Shown here piece by piece: positions 53,790-62,700 of a stretch of DNA of 64,000 nucleotides (position 1 is its first letter; each line of letters starts with the position of its first letter). The stretch lies in IMG/VR virus record IMGVR_UViG_3300032282_005862, positions 34,630 to 98,629 of that record. One strand, 5' to 3'. The position numbers and the translations under genes are program-made. Source of the stretch: a virus. The notes beneath the pieces were generated by a model. It was not told the origin of the DNA. It was given only the letters and a program-made list of their open reading frames with translations, and searched no databases.

Positions 53790-54061
53790 ATTTTTTCTCC
53801 ATTATTATTAATCAAATCTTGTAAATAGCTTTTAATTTTACCATAATAAACTACTCCACCAATTGTTTTAATAAATTGATGTTTTTTATTATCATCCCAA
53901 TTTTGATAGTTTCTAATAAAATTAGGATTTTTAAATGTTGTTAAACTTGGCGTTAAGATTCCAAAATTATCCTTTAAGCTTTTTTGTATGCTTTGAACAG
54001 AAAGATTTCCTTTAATTATTTCATCTATAGGAAAGTTATAATTTAATCTTTTTGTTTTCAT
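53786..54061 (-). CDS. Small unknown protein of the tail chaperone region
   Basis: A 91-residue basic protein: LNYNFPIDEIIKGNLSVQSIQKSLKDN and FIKTIGGVVYYGKIKSYLQDL. It overlaps both neighbours by 4 nt, so it is made with them. Not recognised. Confidence 0.55.
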   Translation of the reverse strand: MKTKRLNYNFPIDEIIKGNLSVQSIQKSLKDNFGILTPSLTTFKNPNFIRNYQNWDDNKKHQFIKTIGGVVYYGKIKSYLQDLINNNGEKI

Positions 54062-54282
54062 TTTAGTGTTATGTTTATTTTACTGAAACTTTCTTCAATC
54101 TCTCTTACTGCATCATTAGCATTATCGAGGACTCTTTTACGAATTTTTTGATAAGTTTCATCATTTATATTATAGCCAGAATCGGATAAATCTTCAAGAA
54201 TAAAAAAGAAATTCTTATATATGTTTGTAATTTTTCTCTTTATCTGAAAAAGAGTAATATCTTTTATAGGATCGTTTTCCAT
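54058..54282 (-). CDS. Small helical protein of the tail chaperone region
   Basis: A 74-residue protein, nearly all helical by composition (ITLFQIKRKITNIYKNFFFILEDL). It is the first gene after a terminator and a class 2 motif, with AAAGGTAAAAG before the ATG. Not recognised. Confidence 0.55.
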   Translation of the reverse strand: MENDPIKDITLFQIKRKITNIYKNFFFILEDLSDSGYNINDETYQKIRKRVLDNANDAVREIEESFSKINITLK

Positions 54283-54320
54283 AATCTTTTACCTTTATTT
54301 TAACCTTTAACCTACAATCT

Positions 54321-54327
54321 ATTACAC
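54321..54327 (-). promoter_or_regulatory. Class 2 (GTGTAAT) motif directly after a terminator
   Basis: GTGTAAT on the minus strand, touching the U-tract of the terminator at 54329-54362. It restarts transcription for the chaperone and tape-measure genes. Confidence 0.5.
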
Positions 54328-54328
54328 C

Positions 54329-54362
54329 AAAAAATAACCCCCGCATAAGCGAGGGTTATTTT
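54329..54362 (-). terminator. Rho-independent terminator after the major tail protein
   Basis: On the minus strand AAAATAACCC pairs over 10 bp with GGGTTATTTT; a mismatch, three G-C pairs and a 4-nt loop close the hairpin, and a run of six Ts follows on the 3' arm. It lies 20 nt after the tail protein stop. Confidence 0.85.
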
Positions 54363-54382
54363 AATTTTAACTAAATTATATA

Positions 54383-55540
54383 TTAAACTAATCCGCTAAT
54401 ATATAATCCACGAAGTGTATCTTGTGGGCCTCCAACTTGAGCGCTAAATGTTAGAGTTACTGTCTTATTCTTACCGATATCAGAACTGAACTCTTGACTA
54501 TTTAACTTGGCACCTTTTAATTTATATTGAGCAACTGTTCTTGCTGTTGTTTTATCGCAAGCAGGCTCTTTGATTGTTATAATTGGAGTATAGGTTGTTG
54601 AATCATCACAAACTAGATCAGCAATATTTCCAGCAACAATATCTGTAACTTGTGCATCAACACTTAGATTTACAGAGAGTGGGAAATTGATTGGTCTTGT
54701 GAATGCAAATCTACTTCCTAATCTTTGAATTGGAGTACGAGCCAAATCAAATGTTAAGCTATAGCTTTGAATATTCATTGTTGTAACATCTGCTCCACCA
54801 CCAGTTGTTTGAGGTACTGTTAGAGTAATATCTCCTGGGCGCAAAGCACTAATTCCACTTGCTACACTTGTTCCCATATTTTGGACTGTGAGTGGCAATT
54901 GGTAGTAATTTGATAATGCAGAACCATCTGTTGGATTAACTGCTGGAACATAATTTCCGCTCAAGGCTTTTTGGAAATTCATATTCAAACCTTCAACTTT
55001 AATTGTTGTGGTTGGGAAGTTTCCTACAGAACCTTCTGTTGCATAAGAACTAACAAATCCGTTACCGATTCCGATAACTCCGTTATTTCCAGATGTTGAA
55101 TCTGAATAACCAACTGCATCGTTACCTTCTGGTACTGTACGGATGAAATAGTTTCTTTCGTCTTGTGTACCATTTAAAATTCCAGAAATAGCTGAAACTT
55201 CAGTTGTATCTCCAGCTTGTGAAATTGTGAATCCTAAATTGTTTTCATTAGCAAGATTTGCCAAGATATAACTAAAATCAAGATTAACTGTTGGATTTGT
55301 TAAGATAACACGATCAATAGCTGCCAATTGACCAAATTGATTTACATCAGTACGATCTACTGCAAAGCTATAATTAGCTGTTTGAATTCTTTGAAGTTGT
55401 TTTACTAAATTAGTATTTGCATTTGGTACATTTGAACTTCCACCTTGTCCAGGTGTAAAAGTTCCATAATGATATCCTGTGGCTGGTGATGGACCAGCAT
55501 ATAAAGCTTCAGATTGATAAATTATACGATTTCTTGCCAT
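54383..55540 (-). CDS. Major tail (tube) protein
   Basis: A 385-residue beta-rich, Gly/Thr/Asn-rich protein with better G+C content and codon choice than its neighbours, consistent with high expression. NPTVNLDFSYILANL, QSYSLTFDLARTP, NFPLSVNLSVDAQ and a C-terminal NKTVTLTFSAQVGG are tube-type strands. It is followed by a strong terminator and lies just before the chaperone and tape-measure genes, the canonical place of the tube protein. It has its own class 2 motif and a GGAG ribosome-binding site. A shorter paralogue is encoded at 36828-37637. Confidence 0.82.
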   Translation of the reverse strand: MARNRIIYQSEALYAGPSPATGYHYGTFTPGQGGSSNVPNANTNLVKQLQRIQTANYSFAVDRTDVNQFGQLAAIDRVILTNPTVNLDFSYILANLANENNLGFTISQAGDTTEVSAISGILNGTQDERNYFIRTVPEGNDAVGYSDSTSGNNGVIGIGNGFVSSYATEGSVGNFPTTTIKVEGLNMNFQKALSGNYVPAVNPTDGSALSNYYQLPLTVQNMGTSVASGISALRPGDITLTVPQTTGGGADVTTMNIQSYSLTFDLARTPIQRLGSRFAFTRPINFPLSVNLSVDAQVTDIVAGNIADLVCDDSTTYTPIITIKEPACDKTTARTVAQYKLKGAKLNSQEFSSDIGKNKTVTLTFSAQVGGPQDTLRGLYISGLV

Positions 55541-55564
55541 ATTATTTGTTCTCCATTTATTGTT

Positions 55565-55571
55565 ATTACAC
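55565..55571 (-). promoter_or_regulatory. Class 2 (GTGTAAT) motif before the major tail protein
   Basis: GTGTAAT on the minus strand, 24 nt before the ATG, with GGAG between. Confidence 0.5.
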
Positions 55572-55598
55572 CTTATTTTTTATTTTTTTCTTCTTTTT

Positions 55599-56471
55599 TT
55601 ACCCTTCTCTAGGGTGTCTATTTTTAATTATTTCAAAATCAACAAAAGCTGAATATACATGTCTATTTAAGCTATTTGTGCCTTGTAATAATCTTGTGTC
55701 AGTTTTACTAACATTTACATCATTAATATATGAATAATCATAATCAACAATTTTACCAGTAATATGCTCAATATAATTAAAACATCCTTCTGGATCAATA
55801 ATACTTCCTAATGAATTAAATGGCATATCTTCTGGATATAATAATGGCACATTTTGACGTACAGAGTCTTTCATTATACTTGTAACAGCATCTAAATTAA
55901 ATACGCTATCAGCCATAATGATTGCTCTTACATTACTAACAGTTTGATCCATGCCACCAAATGCAAATGGTTTATTTTTGCCACCTTGATATTTTAAATA
56001 TATAATAGGATAAGTATTAGCATTAACTGGTAATCCAGTTGGATTTTGATATGTTTTTGGATTTACTTCATATGCTGTTTCAAATAATAAAAATTCTTCT
56101 GGTTTACTAGTTAAATATATATTAAAATCTTTAACTGCATAATTTCCACTTAAAGCTATAGTAGGATTAGTAATTGGTTGAGTAAAATATAATTGTCCTT
56201 CTTGAGGATTTATACCGCTTAAAGTATTTTGACCTGGAGTAGTAAAAACTCCACTTACGTATACTCCGCTTATAATACTGGCACCACTTACAGAACAATC
56301 TATTACCATTTGTTTGAATGGTGCTCCATAAGTATAATATCCATAATACATATTTGGTACTTGATAAAATACGCTTTGATAATTAGTATAAGCTTGACCC
56401 CTGGTTAAGATTTTATTATCTAACCAAAAAAGCATACTCGTCATTAAGATATTATCGTATTGTGGTAGCAT
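55599..56471 (-). CDS. Tail terminator / tail completion-like protein
   Basis: A 290-residue protein rich in Tyr, Gly and Ser: MYYGYYTYGAPFKQMV and SGASIISGVYVSGVFTTPG in the first third, PFAFGGMDQTVSN in the middle. I assign it from position only: between the gp10-like gene and the tube protein, where siphophages place the tail terminator. No motif is decisive. Confidence 0.5.
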   Translation of the reverse strand: MLPQYDNILMTSMLFWLDNKILTRGQAYTNYQSVFYQVPNMYYGYYTYGAPFKQMVIDCSVSGASIISGVYVSGVFTTPGQNTLSGINPQEGQLYFTQPITNPTIALSGNYAVKDFNIYLTSKPEEFLLFETAYEVNPKTYQNPTGLPVNANTYPIIYLKYQGGKNKPFAFGGMDQTVSNVRAIIMADSVFNLDAVTSIMKDSVRQNVPLLYPEDMPFNSLGSIIDPEGCFNYIEHITGKIVDYDYSYINDVNVSKTDTRLLQGTNSLNRHVYSAFVDFEIIKNRHPREG

Positions 56472-56472
56472 A

Positions 56473-57060
56473 TTATTTTAAACTTTTTATGAATTTATTA
56501 TATAATTCACTCATATATTTTACTGGTCTATAGTTAAGAGATCTAACTTTATTTTTAGATTGTATGCCATGTTTAGATCTGCTTTGCTTGAACATTCCAT
56601 AAACATAATAACCAAAACCAGAAATTCCATCTTCAATTCCCTTAACCCAACTAATTCCACCTTCAAATGGTAATGGAGTTGCAGATTTTATTTCATCTAA
56701 TGAAGGAGTAGTAACGTTGAATTTTAATTCAAGTTTTTCTTCGTCAAAAATAGATTTTCTATCTAAAGAAGTATTATCTTTTATAAAGTCAGTCAATTCT
56801 TTAACTGGTTTTCTATTAACATCAAAACCAATAAAAGCAAATAAATTTTCTTTTCCATCTAAAGTATCACTTAAATTTTCTCCCTCTGGACCCTCTTCTA
56901 ATTCTTTCGAGACTGGATGATTTTCAATTCCATTAATGTATTTATTTTTATTTTCCTCTAAAATTTCTCTAGCTAAACTAAGACCTTGTTGTTCGATTGC
57001 TCTTTTATAGCTATTTGAAATTTCTTTTTTAACTTGATTAAAATTAATTTTACTTGCCAT
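56473..57060 (-). CDS. Neck protein, HK97 gp10-like
   Basis: A 195-residue protein with an N-terminal helix (FNQVKKEISNSYKRAIEQQGLSLAREI) and a later VKGIEDGISGFGYYVYGMFKQSRSKHG region. Length and place between head-tail stopper and terminator fit HK97 gp10-type neck proteins. It overlaps none but is only 1-2 nt from its neighbours. Confidence 0.5.
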   Translation of the reverse strand: MASKINFNQVKKEISNSYKRAIEQQGLSLAREILEENKNKYINGIENHPVSKELEEGPEGENLSDTLDGKENLFAFIGFDVNRKPVKELTDFIKDNTSLDRKSIFDEEKLELKFNVTTPSLDEIKSATPLPFEGGISWVKGIEDGISGFGYYVYGMFKQSRSKHGIQSKNKVRSLNYRPVKYMSELYNKFIKSLK

Positions 57061-57061
57061 A

Positions 57062-57502
57062 TTATTTTGCCTGTTCTAATCCATAAATATAATATTTTTT
57101 ATCCAAATATACTTTAGTAACGTCTTCAGTAATAACATTCCATGATTTTCCATCAAATTCTACTTTTAAAGTTCTTCCGTTTGCTATAAAATCTCTTGCT
57201 GGTTGTTTGACTTTTAATGTGACATCCCCTCGTGCAAAAACCAATTTTAATTCACTATTTACAGCATCTACATCTCTTGCGTTATTATAATATATTCTTC
57301 CTCTAAAAACTCCTGTTACAGGTATATAGGTATAATTTACTGCATCAGATGCACCACCATATCCATATAAAGTTGGACTTTGAATTTGATTAATAACTTG
57401 TATTGGATCTTTATGTACTACAAATTCTCTTGAAAAATAATCAAAAAATTGATCATATTCTTGAGAAAATCCCGCTGCAACATCTGAAGGAATATAGCTC
57501 AT
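57062..57502 (-). CDS. Head-tail connector (stopper-like)
   Basis: A 146-residue protein with SREFVVHKDPIQVI, YTYIPVTGVFRGRIYYNN and LKLVFARGDVTLKVKQPARDFI. The beta-barrel pattern and size fit a head-tail stopper. The neighbours on the promoter side (adaptor-like) and downstream (gp10-like) keep the usual connector order. Confidence 0.5.
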   Translation of the reverse strand: MSYIPSDVAAGFSQEYDQFFDYFSREFVVHKDPIQVINQIQSPTLYGYGGASDAVNYTYIPVTGVFRGRIYYNNARDVDAVNSELKLVFARGDVTLKVKQPARDFIANGRTLKVEFDGKSWNVITEDVTKVYLDKKYYIYGLEQAK

Positions 57503-57504
57503 AA

Positions 57505-58014
57505 TTATGACGCATAGTAAATCGTTCTGATATAATATAATGGCTCTTTCTCAAATTTATAGTTGCCAGCTTCTGTATCATCGCCAGCTACTTGTAATGG
57601 AGAAGAGTTATTAAGTTTATATTGATAAACTAATTGCTTTAATTCTTCGTATTCTTGTTTACGTATCATATAGAAATTTCTTAATACTTCATTTTTATTT
57701 AATTTTTGAACACTGGCGATATCATCTTTTATCACAATATAATCATTAATTGCTAAACTTCCAGTACTTTTAATTTTAATATCAAAAAAATAAATTGAAT
57801 ACATTTTTTTAAATATGTATTTTTCTATATCTGAAAGATTAGGACTTATTTCTAATGTCGTATCATCAATTAAATAGGAATTATTTAATAAATTACCTAG
57901 ACCACCAATATTTCTTCTTACCCATGCAGCGATAGCAGCTATACTTAAATCTGATGGTTCGCCTATTTCTTCATATATTTCTTGTGCAATAGATGTTACA
58001 GTATTAATGATCAT
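57505..58014 (-). CDS. Head-tail adaptor-like protein
   Basis: A 169-residue protein. IINTVTSIAQEIYEEIGEPSDLSIAAIAAWVRRNIGGLGNLLNN starts like gp6/gp15-type adaptors that bind the portal (helical bundle with IAxWVRxNI). It is the first gene of the connector-tail operon, 7 nt after a GTGTAAT motif, so its transcript is probably leaderless. Confidence 0.55.
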   Translation of the reverse strand: MIINTVTSIAQEIYEEIGEPSDLSIAAIAAWVRRNIGGLGNLLNNSYLIDDTTLEISPNLSDIEKYIFKKMYSIYFFDIKIKSTGSLAINDYIVIKDDIASVQKLNKNEVLRNFYMIRKQEYEELKQLVYQYKLNNSSPLQVAGDDTEAGNYKFEKEPLYYIRTIYYAS

Positions 58015-58021
58015 ACCTTAA

Positions 58022-58028
58022 ATTACAC
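58022..58028 (-). promoter_or_regulatory. Class 2 (GTGTAAT) motif of the connector operon
   Basis: GTGTAAT on the minus strand, 7 nt before the ATG at 58014. Confidence 0.5.
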
Positions 58029-58043
58029 TTTAAATATAATAAT

Positions 58044-58910
58044 TTAAAGCAAAGTTGATAGTATTTCTTCTTTATTAAAAGCCTGTAATATATTATAATT
58101 GCATTGATGGGGTAGTCCAGCGAACTCTTTTTCCATAACAATCCCATCTATATTATGCGTAAATATTTTAGCATGATCTTTTGCTAGTATATTTTTATGT
58201 ATATTATACCCTAAATGATCTGGATTAGTGCTTATCCAACAAACAGTCGAAGGTAGATTAAGGGCAGCAGATGCATGTTGAGCAAAAGAATCTATAAATA
58301 ATCGTTTTTGACTTAAGCTAATCAGACAAAAAATTTCTCTCCAATGAGCGCTAACTTTTTCTGTATGTTCATATGAAATTTGATCATTTCTTGCTATATG
58401 ATATATATGATAAGTATCTTTTAATTCATTTATTAAATCTTTAACTAAAAATTCTGGTAAATCTCTAGCCCAATTGTAATGATTTGTATCTCCTCCTCCA
58501 TTAGTTTGAAGAAGTAGTAATGGTTTATTTTTATTATATTTTTTAGCAACATCTATAACTTCTGGATAGTTTAAAAATAATCTAGGATTTTCTCCAGTAT
58601 ATTTTAATCCAAACATATTGCACCATGCTTCAATTAAATGTTTTTTTTCTACTACATATGAATGAGACTGATATACTTCATTACCTAAGAATATCACATC
58701 TTTATTTTTTATAAAATCTTCATAAAAATATTGAGCAGTATTTGATCTATAAATTCTATAAATAAATGGATTATTAAGAAAAACTTCTGGATATGGGCAT
58801 ATTACAATCAATTTTCTATCTGGATAATTTTTATTTATATTTTCGACTACAGCAGTTGCTGCTATATGTTTACCTATACCACCTTGTAAAAAAAATACTA
58901 TAGTTTTCAT
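58044..58910 (-). CDS. GT9 (heptosyltransferase-like) glycosyltransferase
   Basis: A 288-residue protein. TIVFFLQGGIGKHIAATAVVE (residues 3-23) is the first Rossmann strand of GT9 enzymes. LLLLQTNGGGDTNHYNWAR (about 128-146) and LFIDSFAQHASAALNLPSTVCW (about 208-229) cover the donor site. It overlaps the sulfotransferase gene by 4 nt. GT9 enzymes normally add heptose to LPS core; here it may act on a phage or host-surface glycan. Confidence 0.78.
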   Translation of the reverse strand: MKTIVFFLQGGIGKHIAATAVVENINKNYPDRKLIVICPYPEVFLNNPFIYRIYRSNTAQYFYEDFIKNKDVIFLGNEVYQSHSYVVEKKHLIEAWCNMFGLKYTGENPRLFLNYPEVIDVAKKYNKNKPLLLLQTNGGGDTNHYNWARDLPEFLVKDLINELKDTYHIYHIARNDQISYEHTEKVSAHWREIFCLISLSQKRLFIDSFAQHASAALNLPSTVCWISTNPDHLGYNIHKNILAKDHAKIFTHNIDGIVMEKEFAGLPHQCNYNILQAFNKEEILSTLL

Positions 58911-59716
58911 TTTAAATTACGCCAAAATTCTAAATTTGCATATTTATCAGCAACTTCTCCAAGTATTTGATATGCTTTTAGTGGCACTGGTTTTACAACT
59001 GATCTGATTGTATGGAGATCTTTGATTCTATGTATATTATCATCATCTTCTTTTGTAACTTGTATAACATTATCAAAATCATGATTATAATATTCTAAAT
59101 TTAAAAAATCATAAATATTTTTAACAGTTTCTTTTGGATAAGTTGTTAGATTATCAAATTCCATAAAGAATAATCTATCCTTATGTCCTCTATCAATTGC
59201 ATCTTTTAATCTATTAAAAGCAGAACCAAGAGGTTGACCAGCTTCACTCCAAAGCTCGCATCTACCTTTAAGTGTAAGAGATTTTTCATAATTATTTTGT
59301 TCTATATTCCATTGACTTTGACCAGTCGTATTACGCCATAATCCTTCAAAAGATGCAAGAATTTCATTTATATTTCTTACTGTGCAAATTAGTTTTACTT
59401 TTTTATCTAAAGCAAATTCAAGAGTTTCTATCATAGATAACCATCCGCGCCCTTTGTCAAATATAATATTTTTATCTGTTAAATAATAAGAATTTAAAGA
59501 TCCTTTCAATACATTTTTTAATTGATTTCTATTTATTCCTTCTGCTTGATGTTCTATTATTCTATCCCATTGATTTCTAATAGAAAATAATACTTCAACA
59601 CAACCGCTAGTTGCTTTAGTAACAAAAAATTCTGGATTTTGAGCTAAAATATTACAAAGTAATGTAGAGCCTGATCTAGGAAGGCCAGAAATAAAAAATA
59701 CTTGCTTTTCAGACAT
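58907..59716 (-). CDS. Sulfotransferase
   Basis: A 269-residue protein. FISGLPRSGSTLLCNIL (residues 8-24) is the 5'-phosphosulfate-binding loop for PAPS (PxxGTTxL type). A segment with CTVRNINEILASFEG (about 110-125) fits the 3'-phosphate-binding R-D/N-S strand. It would sulfate a glycan or protein using PAPS. The ATG lies exactly 6 nt after a TATTAT box of a class 1 promoter, unlike the class 2 promoters of the surrounding virion genes. Confidence 0.85.
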   Translation of the reverse strand: MSEKQVFFISGLPRSGSTLLCNILAQNPEFFVTKATSGCVEVLFSIRNQWDRIIEHQAEGINRNQLKNVLKGSLNSYYLTDKNIIFDKGRGWLSMIETLEFALDKKVKLICTVRNINEILASFEGLWRNTTGQSQWNIEQNNYEKSLTLKGRCELWSEAGQPLGSAFNRLKDAIDRGHKDRLFFMEFDNLTTYPKETVKNIYDFLNLEYYNHDFDNVIQVTKEDDDNIHRIKDLHTIRSVVKPVPLKAYQILGEVADKYANLEFWRNLK

Positions 59717-59722
59717 CTTATT

Positions 59723-59751
59723 ATAATAATAAGATATAATATTAATTTCAA
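59723..59751 (-). promoter_or_regulatory. Class 1 leaderless promoter
   Basis: On the minus strand TTGAAA (59751-59746), 17-nt spacer, TATTAT (59728-59723), 6 nt, ATG at 59716. Confidence 0.62.
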
Positions 59752-59763
59752 GTTAATTTTATA

Positions 59764-62700
59764 TTAATAATAACAATATATATTAACTGTATCCCTTACT
59801 CCAGAAAAACTAGGAGTAAAAGCGGGCGTAAATAATGAACAAACCACATAATCTCCAGCGTTTATAGTTACTGGTGGAGTTATCATTCCAGTGAAATTAT
59901 TGGGAATATTAGTATTGTTACTTAATATACCTGTACTTATTACCCCAGTTTGAGGTGGTATAGTAGATGTATTAATAAAATATCCAGTACAATTTAAAGT
60001 TGGCGAAATCAACGTAGTTCCAGCTATATGTTGCCATGAAGCTTTTCTTGCTATACCTGTTTCTAAAATTTGGATATATCTTCTATTTGGTCCAGATGCA
60101 TTATAACCTAAGTTATGTGGTGCAAAATAGTTATGCGAAGATGCAGTTGGTTGATCACTAGTATGTCCAAAATTTAATATAAAATAATTAGATTTATTAA
60201 TAACTTCTCCATTTAATAAAACTCCACTTCCATTTACTGTTGGCCTAGTAGTAAAATTTTTAGTTCCACTAATTGTTTGATTTCCAGTAGTATAAACAGG
60301 ATTAAATCGATCTGTTATTACTTTTTCCCAAGCGTTATTTTTTCTTATATATAAATTATCATTTACTTTGTTATAAATTGAACCATCATTTTGAGTTGCT
60401 GGTAAATTTGCTGTTTGAATTGAAAAATTTGCTCCACTATTTTGTGAAAGATTTATGCTTCCTCCAGAAATATTTAGTCCAGCATATGTATAAATATTTC
60501 CTCCTGCAGCACCTTGTGCTCCATAAGTATAAATATTTCCTCCATGTCCCCCATCTGACGCAGCGCTAGTGTTAATATTTCCACCTACAGCATTATCTCC
60601 ACCATAAGTATTAATAGATCCTCCAGGTTCACTAGCTCCACCTGGTCTAGTATCTAAACTGCCAGCTCCAGGGTTATTCATGAATATAGAACCTCCGCCA
60701 TCAGAAGTATCTATGATTCCTCCAAAAAGAGATGTATCAATATATCCTCCATTTGCATTTGTGCTAATATAACCTCCACCGTCAGAAGTATTTATGTCTC
60801 CTCCATTTCCCTCCGCATCAGCATATGTATAAATTGATCCTCCAATTTTACTGCCATCTGGGTAACCATATGTATAAATATTACCACCATAATTTGATGC
60901 ATCAATACTTCCTCCTGCATTTGAAAGATTTATATATCCACCATTATTAAAATAAATATTTCCATCTAAAAGGTTAATTCCACTTGTTCCAATTGTCACT
61001 TTATCCATCGCTAAACCACTACCAACATTAGTTGTTCTAAATAAAATATAAGTTCCTTGGCCCGTATAACCAGTTTTTGCAATCCAATTTTCGTCTGCAA
61101 TTAATCTTATTGCTGCTCTACTATTTGATGAATAATCATTTAATCCAGAAACATAACCTCTTGCTTGCAAATTAAATAAAACATCATCTTTTAATACTCC
61201 AGAAAGGCCAGTTGGAATTCCCCTGGCTCTTCTCATTAATATTTGAGCTGGATTAGTTCCATAAGCATCAATTTGTATTCCTACGTTTTCATCTGTATTT
61301 CCCCCAATATTTAAACGATAATCAAGATTAGAACTATTATATCCGTTTTCAGTATAAGCATTAAGAGACATAGTATCTGCAAAGGTTTTGACTCCACTTA
61401 TAGTTTGCTTGCCTTTTGTTAAAACTAAAGTTGGATTATTTATATTGCCACTAACATTTAAATTATTTGCTATATTTAAATTATCACTAAAATAAGCTGT
61501 GCCACTTCCTCTTATATTTCCAGTTACAATAATATCATTTTGAAAATATGTATTTGCTGAAAAAGTTTTAGTTCCAGCTATAGTTTGATTACCCGTAGTA
61601 TAAACAATTGCAGTTGGTAAACTTGCAGCTTCTCCACTTAATAAAACTGGAATTCCATTTACTGTTGGGCGATTTGTTAAGACTATATTTCCGCTTGTTA
61701 TACTTATATCTACTCCAGATAAACTTAAAATATCAATATTATTTAAATCAATAGGAGAATTAAAACTAACTTTTCCAAATATATTTGGTTTAGCAAAATA
61801 TACACCACTTGCAAAATCTATCGTTAGAGTATAAGCTCCAGAAGAATTATGTTGTCGGTTTTGACCATCTCCTAAAATTGCAGATCCATTATGATCAGGA
61901 GCAATAATTGAACAACAACCACCAACTATATAACTATTTGACGCAAGAACTTCATTAAATGCTCCTCCACCAATTATAGAATAAACTCCAGAAATTTTAT
62001 TACGAAATCCACCCATAATACTTGAAGTATCAGAACCATATTTAATTTCATTACCATATCCACCACCAATAAACGAAGTGCCTCCAAAATTACAATTATT
62101 ATATCCAGCGCCAATAAATGACATCTGAGAACAATTATAATTATAATATCCACCTCCAACGAATGAAAGACTTCCGCTTATTTTATTTTCTGCGCCCCCA
62201 ACAATTGAAGAACAATCTGCATTAATTAACTTATTAGAATTTCCTGCAATAATTGCTGAACGATTACTGTCTGTAATTTTATTACTACCTCCACCAATGA
62301 TATTTGAATACATACTAGAACTACCTGTAATTTCATTAGTAGTTCCACCAATGATGTTTGAATAACTACTGGTTGATCTGATACAATTATATGTTCCTCC
62401 AAAAACAAAAGAACCAAATGCATTTGTATTATTTAGATATCCACCAATAATAATTGATTCATTTCCATTTGCATTCGAATAATTTCCACCAATAACTATA
62501 GATTTATTTCCATTAGCATATCCTCCTAATGATCCAATAATATTTCCATAACTATTAGTAACTTGAGCTCCCACCCCTCCTAAAATAACTCCATAGTCTG
62601 ATCTTATTTGATGATTAAATCCTCCACCGATTATAGAATAGTTTCCAGAAATACAATTATTCTCTCCTCCTAATATCAAATTTTGATTACCACTAATAAT

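Noticed and set aside
55599-55625. Rho-independent terminator at the end of the 290-residue gene
   Set aside because: ACCCT/AGGGT form a 5-bp hairpin but on the transcribed strand it is followed by A residues, not a U-tract, and it codes for the last residues.
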